Assembly: GCF_003934165.1 (NCBI RefSeq)
Contig: NZ_RKST01000006.1
Span: 124,001-188,000 of the forward strand
Source: Borborobacter arsenicus
Lineage (GTDB): Bacteria > Pseudomonadota > Alphaproteobacteria > Rhizobiales > Rhizobiaceae
Length of the DNA: 64,000 nucleotides
Direction: 5' to 3'
The notes below the pieces were generated by a model. It was not told the origin of the DNA, did not search any database, and saw only the letters and a list, made by a program, of their open reading frames with translations. Each line of letters starts with the position of its first letter. Within the stretch, counting starts at the first letter, position 1. This document shows, in pieces, positions 19,957 to 28,401 of this stretch. A program made the position numbers and the translations under genes.

Positions 19957-21060
19957 ATGGGGACAATGCAAATGAATACCAGCAGCCGGCCATTGACGAG
20001 CCTTGCCGGGTGGCTGGATGGCCAGATCGCCGCGCTCTATCCCGGCTGCTTTGCGCTGGTCATGGCGACCGGCATCATCTCCAACGCGCTCTTTCATGAG
20101 CAATACCGGCTGCTGTCGGATATTCTTTTCTTCGTCAATCTGGTCGCCTATCCCGTCCTGATTGGCTTTACCCTGCTGCGCCTCCTTCGGTTCCGGACAT
20201 TGCTTTGGTCCGATCTCGTCAATCCGCGCCTAGTCTTCTCCTTCTTCAGCATCGTGGCCGGCACCGATGTCTTCGGGGCAGGTGTCGCCCTGCGCGGCGG
20301 CGAGACGGCCGTGCTTTTCCTGTGGCTGTTTGCCTTCGCAGCCTGGCTAGCGCTGATCTATTTCAGTTTCGGCGTATTGATTTTCCTCAACAGCACACAG
20401 GGCGCCAATGTCGTCCATGGCGGGTGGCTGATCGCCATCGTCGGCACGGAATCGCTGGTCGTGCTCGGTACGGTGGTCGCGCCCGCGCTCGGCCAGACGG
20501 GTCCGCTTGTCTTTGTGCTCATCCATGTGCTGTGGGGCGTGGGCCTCGGACTCTATGCCATATTCATCGTGCTGTTTGCCCACCGCATCTTCTTCCTCGA
20601 TGTGGAGCCTGACGACATCACGCCGTTACTCTGGGTGGTGATGGGTGCGGCGGCTATCAGCACCAATGCCGGCTCGGCACTGATACTGACGGATAGCGAC
20701 ATGCCTTTCCTCGCCTCCATGCGCCCCTTTATCGACGGCGTGACCCTGCTGATGTGGGGCTGGGCGACGTGGTGGATCCCGCTGCTGGTAGTGCTGGGCG
20801 TATGGAAGCACATCGCCTACCGGGTGCCGATCGTCTACACGCCGATGCTGTGGAGCCTGGTGTTTCCGCTCGGCATGTATGCGCTGGCGACGCGCCGGCT
20901 GGCGCTGGCGGCCGATTTCCCGCCGCTGCAAAGCGTGTCATTCGCCATGGTGTGGATTGCGCTTGCCGTGTGGGGGCTCACGGCAGCCGGCTTCGTGCAT
21001 TCGGCCTGGCGCAGCTATCGGCTGGGCCTGGCCGCATCCCCGCCGCTCGCCAGAAGCTGA
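19957..21060 (+). CDS. TDT-family membrane channel/transporter (TehA/SLAC1-like)
   Basis: A 367-aa protein with about ten hydrophobic helices and the family start YPGCFALVMATGIISNAL. It belongs to the tellurite-resistance/dicarboxylate transporter (TDT) family, whose members conduct anions or carry C4-dicarboxylates or sulfite. The substrate here is not predictable. ATGs at 19957, 19966 and 19972 are all possible starts. The convergent modE gene follows after ~60 nt. Confidence 0.82.
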   Translation: MGTMQMNTSSRPLTSLAGWLDGQIAALYPGCFALVMATGIISNALFHEQYRLLSDILFFVNLVAYPVLIGFTLLRLLRFRTLLWSDLVNPRLVFSFFSIVAGTDVFGAGVALRGGETAVLFLWLFAFAAWLALIYFSFGVLIFLNSTQGANVVHGGWLIAIVGTESLVVLGTVVAPALGQTGPLVFVLIHVLWGVGLGLYAIFIVLFAHRIFFLDVEPDDITPLLWVVMGAAAISTNAGSALILTDSDMPFLASMRPFIDGVTLLMWGWATWWIPLLVVLGVWKHIAYRVPIVYTPMLWSLVFPLGMYALATRRLALAADFPPLQSVSFAMVWIALAVWGLTAAGFVHSAWRSYRLGLAASPPLARS

Positions 21061-21120
21061 CCACGCCTCAGCCCGGAGGACCCTTGCCTTATATGCAGTG
21101 AGATACTTCGGGCCCGCCGA

Positions 21121-21462
21121 TCAACCCGACACGATCTCGGCCTGGAGCGCGGCGAGATGCTGTTCGGCCGCCGAGGCGGCGGCACGTTCGATCGCACGAA
21201 ACCGGCTCACTATGGCAAGCCCGACCGGCGTGAGCTGGGCGCCGCCGCCGCGCTTGCCGCCGGTCTGGGCTGCAACCACCGGCTTGCCGAACAGCTTGTT
21301 CATTTCCTCGACCAGATCCCAGGCATGTTTGTAGGACATGTTCATCTGGCGCGCGCCAGCCGAGATCGAGCCGAAGGCGGCAATCTGCTCAAGGAGTTCA
21401 ATCTTACCCGGTCCGATGCGACCATCGGGGTCGAGATTTACCCGCAAGCTCAGTGACGGCAC
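21121..21462 (-). CDS. modE: ModE-type winged-helix molybdate regulator (N-terminal domain only)
   Basis: A 113-aa LysR-like winged helix of the ModE family: IGPGKIELLEQIAAFGSISAGARQ, then MSYKHAWDLVEEMN and GGKRGGGAQLTPVG. The C-terminal molybdate-binding Di-MOP domains of E. coli ModE are missing, as in many alphaproteobacterial one-domain versions. It lies ~190 nt downstream of modABC on the same strand. The start is GTG at 21462. It probably regulates modABC, but how it senses molybdate without a MOP domain is unclear. Confidence 0.85.
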   Translation of the reverse strand: MPSLSLRVNLDPDGRIGPGKIELLEQIAAFGSISAGARQMNMSYKHAWDLVEEMNKLFGKPVVAAQTGGKRGGGAQLTPVGLAIVSRFRAIERAAASAAEQHLAALQAEIVSG

Positions 21463-21652
21463 TGTCGCCTCTCAGTCTGAAACATGTCGCCCGAAAGTGG
21501 ATCCGGTTTCTGGATACCGACATGCGAAAAACAAGAACTCAAGGCGCATCGCATGACGCGACACGCACTGCCCTACCGTCCTTATCTTCGCTCGAAGCAG
21601 GAAAAACAAGGCGCGTGTGCACAGCCTGCCTGAGGCTAATGAGTACGTATGC

Positions 21653-22753
21653 TCAGATCGTGATGCCGCGCGTCGTGCTGTCGGGATCGAAACTGACCGT
21701 CTTGATGACGGCAAAGGCCGACTGGCCGGGCTTCAGGTCAAGCATCCGCGCCGACCGGCTGGTGATGCGGGCGATGACAGGCTGGCCGCCGCAATCAATC
21801 GTGACGTCGCTGAGCATGCCGGGCCCTTCGCGGACCTGGCTGACCTTGCCGGACAGCACGTTCAAGGCGCTCAGGCCCTCCGGCGGCTGCGTTGCGACCA
21901 TGACGTCATTGGCCCGGATCCGCACCCGCACCCGGCTGCCCACAAGCGCGTCGTGGCCGAAGATGCGAATCTCGCCGGCCGGCGAGCGTAGCACCGACAT
22001 GCCGAAGGCGGTGTCGTGCTCGGCCACTATCATCTCCAGCAGCGAGCCGCCCTGATGGCGCTCTTCTGCCGGCAACAGGTCGAGCCGCCGCAATATGTCT
22101 TGCGCCGGGCCGGATGCCGAAACCTTTCCCCCTGCGAGCATCACGATATCGGTGGCGAGCCTGGCCACTTCGGCAACCGAATGGCTGACATAGACGATCG
22201 GGATTCGGGCCTCGTCGCGCAGCCTTTCGATATAGGGCATGATCTCGGCCTTGCGCGCATCGTCAAGCGAGGCGAGCGGCTCGTCCATCAGGATCAGCTT
22301 CGGACTGGCGATCAGCGCCCGGCCGATCGCCACGCGCTGCTTTTCGCCGCCCGAAAGCAGGCTCGGCCGGCGATCGAGCAGATGGCCGATGCCGAGCAGA
22401 TCGACCACAGCGTCCAGTTCGGCATAGCGTTCGCCGGCCGGCGTAAAAAAGCGGCCATAGCGCAGGTTCTGGCTCACCGTCATATGCGGAAACAGCCGCG
22501 CATCCTGGAAGACATAGCCGATGCGGCGCCGATGCATCGGCACGAAAATGCGCTTTGCCGTATCGACCAGCACCCGCCCATCGACCAGGATGCGGCCCTG
22601 CATGGGCCTGATCAGGCCGGCGATCAGATTGACCAACGAGGTCTTGCCCGAGCCGGACGTGCCGAACAGCGCGGTCAATCGGCCGCTGCTTTCGAAGCCC
22701 GCCTCCAGTTCGAAACTGCCGAGGCGGTGGCGAATATCGACCAGCAGCGTCAT
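21653..22753 (-). CDS. modC: Molybdate ABC transporter ATP-binding protein
   Basis: The ATPase of the molybdate importer. The 366-aa protein has Walker A GTSGSGKTS, signature LSGGEKQRVAIGRAL and Walker B LILMDEPLASLD. A C-terminal TOBE/MOP-like domain from about residue 290 (NVLSGKVSQVREGPG) is typical of ModC. Its start overlaps the modB stop by 4 nt. Confidence 0.96.
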   Translation of the reverse strand: MTLLVDIRHRLGSFELEAGFESSGRLTALFGTSGSGKTSLVNLIAGLIRPMQGRILVDGRVLVDTAKRIFVPMHRRRIGYVFQDARLFPHMTVSQNLRYGRFFTPAGERYAELDAVVDLLGIGHLLDRRPSLLSGGEKQRVAIGRALIASPKLILMDEPLASLDDARKAEIMPYIERLRDEARIPIVYVSHSVAEVARLATDIVMLAGGKVSASGPAQDILRRLDLLPAEERHQGGSLLEMIVAEHDTAFGMSVLRSPAGEIRIFGHDALVGSRVRVRIRANDVMVATQPPEGLSALNVLSGKVSQVREGPGMLSDVTIDCGGQPVIARITSRSARMLDLKPGQSAFAVIKTVSFDPDSTTRGITI

Positions 22754-23451
22754 TCGATGTCCATTCGCCGGCTGACACGGCGGGCCAGCACTTCCGACAC
22801 AACGAGCGCAATCATCGCAATGACGATCGACACCAGCGTCAGCCGCAGCGCACCAAGGTCGCCGCCCGGCACCTGGGTGAAGGTGTAGATGGCGGAAGGA
22901 AGTGTCTGGGTTTCGCCCGGAATGTTGGAGACGAAGGTGATGGTGGCGCCAAATTCGCCCATCGCCTTGGCGAAGGACAGGATCATGCCGGCGATGATGC
23001 CGGGCAGCACCAGCGGCAGCGTGATGGTGGCAAAAACGAAGGGCGGGCTGGCGCCGAGCGTGCCCGCCGCCGCCTCAAGCTTGCGGTCCACCGCCTCGAT
23101 CGACAGCCTTATGGCGCGCACCATCAGCGGAAAAGCCATGACGCCGCAGGCGAGTGCGGCACCGGTCCAGCGGAAGGAAAAGACGATGCCGAAATTCTGG
23201 TCGAGGAACGCCCCGATGGGACCGCGGCGCCCGAAGGTCAAGAGCAGCAGATAGCCTGTGACCACCGGCGGCAGGATCAACGGCAGATGGACGATGCCGT
23301 TGAGCGCAGCCTTGCCCCAGAACTCCTTGCGGGCGAGCACATAGGCGATCAGGATCCCCAGCGGCAGGCTTGCCACCGTGGCCCAGATCGAAACCTTTAT
23401 GGAGAGCCGGACCGCGATCCACTCTTCCGGACTGAGATGCAGCCACTCCAT
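22750..23451 (-). CDS. modB: Molybdate ABC transporter permease
   Basis: A 233-aa inner-membrane permease with about five helices. The EAA-loop region appears as EAVDRKLEAAAGTLGASP, followed by FVFATITLPLVLPGIIAGM. It lies 17 nt downstream of modA and overlaps modC by 4 nt. Confidence 0.96.
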   Translation of the reverse strand: MEWLHLSPEEWIAVRLSIKVSIWATVASLPLGILIAYVLARKEFWGKAALNGIVHLPLILPPVVTGYLLLLTFGRRGPIGAFLDQNFGIVFSFRWTGAALACGVMAFPLMVRAIRLSIEAVDRKLEAAAGTLGASPPFVFATITLPLVLPGIIAGMILSFAKAMGEFGATITFVSNIPGETQTLPSAIYTFTQVPGGDLGALRLTLVSIVIAMIALVVSEVLARRVSRRMDIE

Positions 23452-23468
23452 GCCTGAGGTTCAGACCC

Positions 23469-24275
23469 TTAATTGGACACTGGCGGCAGCAATACCGTGA
23501 AACCCTGTGCCTCGAAAAGCTCCCTTGCCTTCGACGACTGCAGGCACTTCAGGAAAGCACCGGCATCATCGTCCTTGGATTCGGCAAGTTGAGCGACCGG
23601 ATAGATTATGGGCGGATGGCTGTCTTCGGGAAACTGGGCGACGATCTTCACCTTCGGTTCGGCTGCCGCGTCGGTCTGATAGACGATGCCGAAGGGCGCT
23701 TCGCCCGTTGCCACCAGGGCAAGTGCGGCACGGACATTCTCGGATTGAGCGACCTTGCCTTCCACCGCGGCCCATGCGCCGAGCTTTTCCAGCGCAGCCT
23801 TGCCATATTTGCCGGCGGGAACGGAATCCGTGTTCGCCATCGCCAGCTTGCCATCGCCGACCAGCCCGGCAAGATCGAAGCCGTCCTTGATCTCGGCGGT
23901 GACCGAAGAATCGGCAGGCGCGACCAGAACGATGCGGTTACCCAGCAGCCTGGTTTCCGTATCCTTCTTCGTCAGGTTCTTTTCCGACAAATATTCCATC
24001 CAGTCGAGATCGGCCGAAATGAAGATGTCGGCGGGTGCGCCCTGTTCTATCTGCTTGGCAAGTGCGGAACTGCCGGCATAGGAAATCGTCGCCTTTTCAC
24101 CGACATCGGCCTCACAGGCGGTGTTGATGTCATCTAGCGCATTCTTCAGGCTCGCTGCGGCAAACACCGTGACATTTTCCTGCGCAAGGGCAGCTGGCAC
24201 CCCTGAGATCAGCAGAGCCGCGATGCCGCCAATGGCGGCCGCCATCCCCAATCCGAAACCCTTGCATGCCAGCAT
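23469..24275 (-). CDS. modA: Molybdate ABC transporter substrate-binding protein
   Basis: A periplasmic molybdate-binding protein. The start at 24275 gives a signal peptide (MLACKGFGLGMAAAIGGIAA... cut near ALAQE). The mature protein then begins with VTVFAAASLKNALDDI and has SYAGSSALAKQIEQGAPADIF, the oxyanion-binding segment. The longer frame adds 24 residues that would mask the signal peptide. First gene of modABC-modE. Confidence 0.95.
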   Translation of the reverse strand: MLACKGFGLGMAAAIGGIAALLISGVPAALAQENVTVFAAASLKNALDDINTACEADVGEKATISYAGSSALAKQIEQGAPADIFISADLDWMEYLSEKNLTKKDTETRLLGNRIVLVAPADSSVTAEIKDGFDLAGLVGDGKLAMANTDSVPAGKYGKAALEKLGAWAAVEGKVAQSENVRAALALVATGEAPFGIVYQTDAAAEPKVKIVAQFPEDSHPPIIYPVAQLAESKDDDAGAFLKCLQSSKARELFEAQGFTVLLPPVSN

Positions 24276-24320
24276 GACATTTCCCCCAAATGGTGCGTGA
24301 TGATCCGTGTCAGACAGCGG

Positions 24321-24348
24321 ATCGATATATACAGTCAAACATAACAAT
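24321..24348. promoter_or_regulatory. Possible molybdate-box (ModE operator) upstream of modA
   Basis: ATCGATATAT (24321-24330) and ACATAACAAT (24339-24348) form an imperfect inverted repeat (7/10 pairs, 8-nt spacer), 46 nt upstream of the modA start. The left arm resembles the half-site I recall for ModE operators (ATCG-N-TATAT type). This fits the modE gene at the end of the operon, but one arm is weak. Confidence 0.4.
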
Positions 24349-24569
24349 CACGCGCCGTCCATAGGCCGATGAGACACTTTCAGTCTTTTTGTTCAATTCT
24401 TTAAGCCAAGTCGCCAGTTGACGGCGCCTTTGCCGGCACGCTACGCCATCGACATATAATTGCGGCCAGGCACATGGGCATCGCCGCAGACTCCAGCAGG
24501 CAACGGCCCCGGCACCTCTCCAGGAACAGGTGCAGGCGGACGGCCGCGAGACCAGGAAGGAATTTCAAG

Positions 24570-26084
24570 ATGAATGTGCAGCAGGAAACCTCCGAGCTTC
24601 TTTCGCGGCTGGGCGTGGCCGCCGAGGCGCTTTCGGGCGGCGATCTTGTCGTCTACAGCCCGGTGACGGGCGAAGAGATCGCGGCACTGAAGACGATCAT
24701 GCCTGCCGATGCCGGCAGGGCGATCGAGGCTGCGCATGAGGCCTTCAAGGCCTGGCGCATGGTGCCGGCGCCGCGCCGCGGCGAACTGGTACGCCTGCTC
24801 GGCGAGGAGTTGCGCGCCCACAAGGAAGACCTCGGCCGGCTGGTCTCGATCGAGGTCGGCAAGATCGCCTCCGAGGGGCAGGGCGAGGTGCAGGAGATGA
24901 TCGACATCTGCGATTTCGCGGTCGGGCTGTCGCGCCAGCTCTATGGGCTCACCATCGCCACCGAACGGCCCGGCCACCGCATGATGGAGACCTGGCATCC
25001 GCTCGGCGTGGTCGGTGTCATCTCGGCCTTCAACTTCCCGGTCGCGGTGTGGTCGTGGAATGCCGCGCTTGCGCTGGTCTGCGGCGATGCGGTGGTGTGG
25101 AAACCTTCCGAAAAGACGCCGCTGACCGCGTTGGCCTGCCAGGCGATCTTTGCCCGCGCGGCAATGCGCTTCGGCGCCGATGCGCCGGCCGATTTGCTCA
25201 CCGTGCTGATCGGCGACCGCGCCGTCGGCGAGGTGCTGGTCGATCACCCCACGGTGCCGCTGGTCTCGGCCACCGGCTCGACCCGCATGGGCCGTGAGGT
25301 GGGGCCAAGGCTGGCCAGGCGCTTTGCCCGCGCCATCCTCGAACTCGGCGGCAACAATGCCGGCATCGTCTGCCCGTCGGCCGATCTTGACATGGCGCTG
25401 CGCGCCATCGCCTTCGGCGCCATGGGCACGGCCGGCCAGCGCTGCACCACGCTGCGCCGCCTGTTCGTGCATGACAGCGTCTATGACCAACTCGTGCCAC
25501 GCCTGAAGAAAGCCTATCGGAGCGTATCCGTGGGTAGCCCGCTGGAAACCTCGGCGCTGGTTGGGCCGCTGATCGACAAGGCCGCTTTCGACGGCATGCA
25601 GGCCGCGCTCGACAAGGCACGTGCAGCCGGCGGCTCGGTGACCGGCGGCGAACGTGTCGAGACCGGTCCGGCGCAGGCCTATTATGTCCGCCCGGCTATC
25701 GTGGAAATGCCGCGCCAGGTTTCGCCGGTGACGGAGGAGACCTTCGCGCCGATCCTCTATGTCATGAAATATTCCGACTTCGACGCCGTGCTCGGCGAGC
25801 ATAATGCGGTGGGGGCCGGCCTGTCGTCCTCGATCTTCACCCGTGACCTGCAGGAAGCTGAGCGTTTCCTGTCGGCCGAGGGCTCGGACTGCGGCATCGC
25901 CAATGTCAATATCGGCACCTCAGGCGCCGAGATCGGCGGGGCGTTCGGCGGCGAGAAGGAGACCGGCGGCGGCCGAGAGAGCGGATCGGATGCGTGGAAG
26001 GCCTATATGCGCCGCGCCACCAACACGGTGAACTATTCCACCGCCCTGCCGCTCGCCCAAGGCGTCTCCTTCGACATCGATTAA
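24570..26084 (+). CDS. ALDH7-type aldehyde dehydrogenase (probable aminoadipate-semialdehyde/piperideine-6-carboxylate dehydrogenase)
   Basis: An NAD-dependent aldehyde dehydrogenase, 504 aa. General ALDH residues are visible: Asn in SAFNFPVAVW, Glu in LELGGNNAGIV and the catalytic Cys in AGQRCTTLRRLF. The GQRCTT-x-RRLF context and ELGGNNA are typical of ALDH7 (antiquitin), which oxidises alpha-aminoadipate semialdehyde in lysine breakdown. The ATG at 24570 follows AGGAAGGA. No lysine-catabolic partner is nearby, so the substrate is inferred from the subfamily. The CRISPR array begins within ~40 nt of its stop. Confidence 0.88.
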   Translation: MNVQQETSELLSRLGVAAEALSGGDLVVYSPVTGEEIAALKTIMPADAGRAIEAAHEAFKAWRMVPAPRRGELVRLLGEELRAHKEDLGRLVSIEVGKIASEGQGEVQEMIDICDFAVGLSRQLYGLTIATERPGHRMMETWHPLGVVGVISAFNFPVAVWSWNAALALVCGDAVVWKPSEKTPLTALACQAIFARAAMRFGADAPADLLTVLIGDRAVGEVLVDHPTVPLVSATGSTRMGREVGPRLARRFARAILELGGNNAGIVCPSADLDMALRAIAFGAMGTAGQRCTTLRRLFVHDSVYDQLVPRLKKAYRSVSVGSPLETSALVGPLIDKAAFDGMQAALDKARAAGGSVTGGERVETGPAQAYYVRPAIVEMPRQVSPVTEETFAPILYVMKYSDFDAVLGEHNAVGAGLSSSIFTRDLQEAERFLSAEGSDCGIANVNIGTSGAEIGGAFGGEKETGGGRESGSDAWKAYMRRATNTVNYSTALPLAQGVSFDID

Positions 26085-26119
26085 GGCCGGCCGCGACACT
26101 GCAAATTTTGCAACACTAT

Positions 26120-26155
26120 GGAACGCGGCTAACCCTGCGCCAGAACGGCTAAGCT
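26120..26155 (+). repeat. Degenerate terminal CRISPR repeat (upstream end)
   Basis: The last 15 nt (26141-26155, CAGAACGGCTAAGCT) match 13 of 15 bases at the 3' end of the array repeat, while the 5' half is not recognisable. It lies exactly one spacer length (30 nt) before the first perfect repeat, so the phase is right. It keeps the 3' part of the repeat, including the TGnTA-like element discussed under findings (here GGCTAAGCT). Confidence 0.7.
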
Positions 26156-26185
26156 CAACTGGGCCTACGCAAAGGGCAACCACTA

Positions 26186-28401
26186 GTTGCCGCTGGACCG
26201 CGTTTTCTGAACTGCTAAGCTGACCCAGCCTACTTCTGACCACTTTCGGGCGTTGCCGCTGGACCGCGTTTTCTGAACTGCTAAGCTCAAGCAGTTCTGG
26301 CAGCAGAGAATCAACGAGTTGCCGCTGGACCGCGTTTTCTGAACTGCTAAGCTGTGCCGAACCGCAATCATCGAACCGCTGGCGTTGCCGCTGGACCGCG
26401 TTTTCTGAACTGCTAAGCTAGCCGGGAAATAGACAACCGGTTGCCGACCTGTTGCCGCTGGACCGCGTTTTCTGAACTGCTAAGCTATTGGTGTAACGGT
26501 GAACAACTCGCCTTCAGGTTGCCGCTGGACCGCGTTTTCTGAACTGCTAAGCTTCCGTGTAGGCGTTGCCGTCTATGGCAACGGTTGCCGCTGGACCGCG
26601 TTTTCTGAACTGCTAAGCTCCGTTGCGTACGGCGTGCCGTGTCCCTCTTGTTGCCGCTGGACCGCGTTTTCTGAACTGCTAAGCTGCCCAATGAGGCAGT
26701 AAATAGATACGTACTGTTGCCGCTGGACCGCGTTTTCTGAACTGCTAAGCTCGCCTATGCCCTGACAGTCAATAGCAACGTGTTGCCGCTGGACCGCGTT
26801 TTCTGAACTGCTAAGCTCAGCCCGCCGGTACGGTTTATGGCACCGGCGTTGCCGCTGGACCGCGTTTTCTGAACTGCTAAGCTTCTGTTCATCAGTTCAC
26901 CTTTTGCGCTTCCGTTGCCGCTGGACCGCGTTTTCTGAACTGCTAAGCTAGGTCCTCTGCGCGCCTACCGTTCCTATCTGTTGCCGCTGGACCGCGTTTT
27001 CTGAACTGCTAAGCTGGGCGATCTGCTCTGCCGTGACGATGCCAGGTTGCCGCTGGACCGCGTTTTCTGAACTGCTAAGCTAGGTCGACGAGGCGGTCGT
27101 CTTCCGGCGCCGTTGCCGCTGGACCGCGTTTTCTGAACTGCTAAGCTCATCGCGCCGAGCGCATAGGTCCGCGGTTGGTTGCCGCTGGACCGCGTTTTCT
27201 GAACTGCTAAGCTAGGTCGACGAGGCGGTCGTCTTCCGGCGCCGTTGCCGCTGGACCGCGTTTTCTGAACTGCTAAGCTCATCGCGCCGAGCGCATAGGT
27301 CCGCAGTTGGTTGCCGCTGGACCGCGTTTTCTGAACTGCTAAGCTCAACGCCGACAAGCTGAAAGTCGCCGTCAAGTTGCCGCTGGACCGCGTTTTCTGA
27401 ACTGCTAAGCTGTTCCCGCAGAGACGCAAAAAGCCCGTCCAGTTGCCGCTGGACCGCGTTTTCTGAACTGCTAAGCTCAAGGCCGAATTGTGGAAGTATA
27501 TCGATCAGTTGCCGCTGGACCGCGTTTTCTGAACTGCTAAGCTGGCGTTTTCCTCATCTGACTTATTCGGATCGTTGCCGCTGGACCGCGTTTTCTGAAC
27601 TGCTAAGCTATGCCGCAAGGCTGACCGCTGGCCCGGATAGTTGCCGCTGGACCGCGTTTTCTGAACTGCTAAGCTTTCGATGAAATCTTGAACAAGGCAA
27701 AGAACGTTGCCGCTGGACCGCGTTTTCTGAACTGCTAAGCTGTCGCCGATCATCTGCCGTGCTTCGCGATAGTTGCCGCTGGACCGCGTTTTCTGAACTG
27801 CTAAGCTGCCGGCCGCGCGGGTACCGTCCGGCCGCAGTTGCCGCTGGACCGCGTTTTCTGAACTGCTAAGCTGCCATACTTCATCGGCATCAGATCGCCA
27901 AAGTTGCCGCTGGACCGCGTTTTCTGAACTGCTAAGCTGCGCGGCATGGGCGGTGTCCTGCAGTGGCTGGTTGCCGCTGGACCGCGTTTTCTGAACTGCT
28001 AAGCTAGGCTCGATCCGTGATGACTGGGCGCTTTCGTTGCCGCTGGACCGCGTTTTCTGAACTGCTAAGCTTCGCACGCGCCACGGGCGCCTCCTGGCTT
28101 TGTTGCCGCTGGACCGCGTTTTCTGAACTGCTAAGCTTCTGCGAAGCCTATGGTCAGCCGCTTCGCCGTTGCCGCTGGACCGCGTTTTCTGAACTGCTAA
28201 GCTAATTCACCGCCCAACGCGTGTTCAAGCGGTGTTGCCGCTGGACCGCGTTTTCTGAACTGCTAAGCTATTGTGCGGCACATCATGAAGGCCGCGCCTG
28301 TTGCCGCTGGACCGCGTTTTCTGAACTGCTAAGCTCGGCAAGGGTGTGCTGAAAGGCACCAATCGGTTGCCGCTGGACCGCGTTTTCTGAACTGCTAAGC
28401 T
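26186..28401 (+). CRISPR. Type II-C CRISPR array, 34 perfect repeats
   Basis: Thirty-four identical 36-nt repeats start with GTTGCCGCTGGACCGCG and end with TTTTCTGAACTGCTAAGCT. They are separated by 33 spacers, mostly 30 nt; 31 nt at 26420-26450, 26487-26517 and 27939-27969; 29 nt at 27808-27836. Two more 30-nt spacers (26156-26185 and 28402-28431) are bounded outside by partial repeats. The tracrRNA anti-repeat shows that crRNAs read on the plus strand, toward cas1 and opposite to cas1/cas9, as in Neisseria II-C loci. Spacers at 27082-27111 and 27214-27243 are identical, and the next pair differs by one base. No spacer obviously matched elsewhere in the window by eye. Confidence 0.99.

Noticed and set aside
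26183-28205. Long open frames of repeated SLAVQKTRSSGN (and the plus-strand RCRWTAFSELLS) units across the array
   Set aside because: The 66-nt repeat-spacer unit is a multiple of three, so repeats stay in frame and give artificial tandem-repeat proteins. They lack ribosome-binding sites and follow the array exactly.
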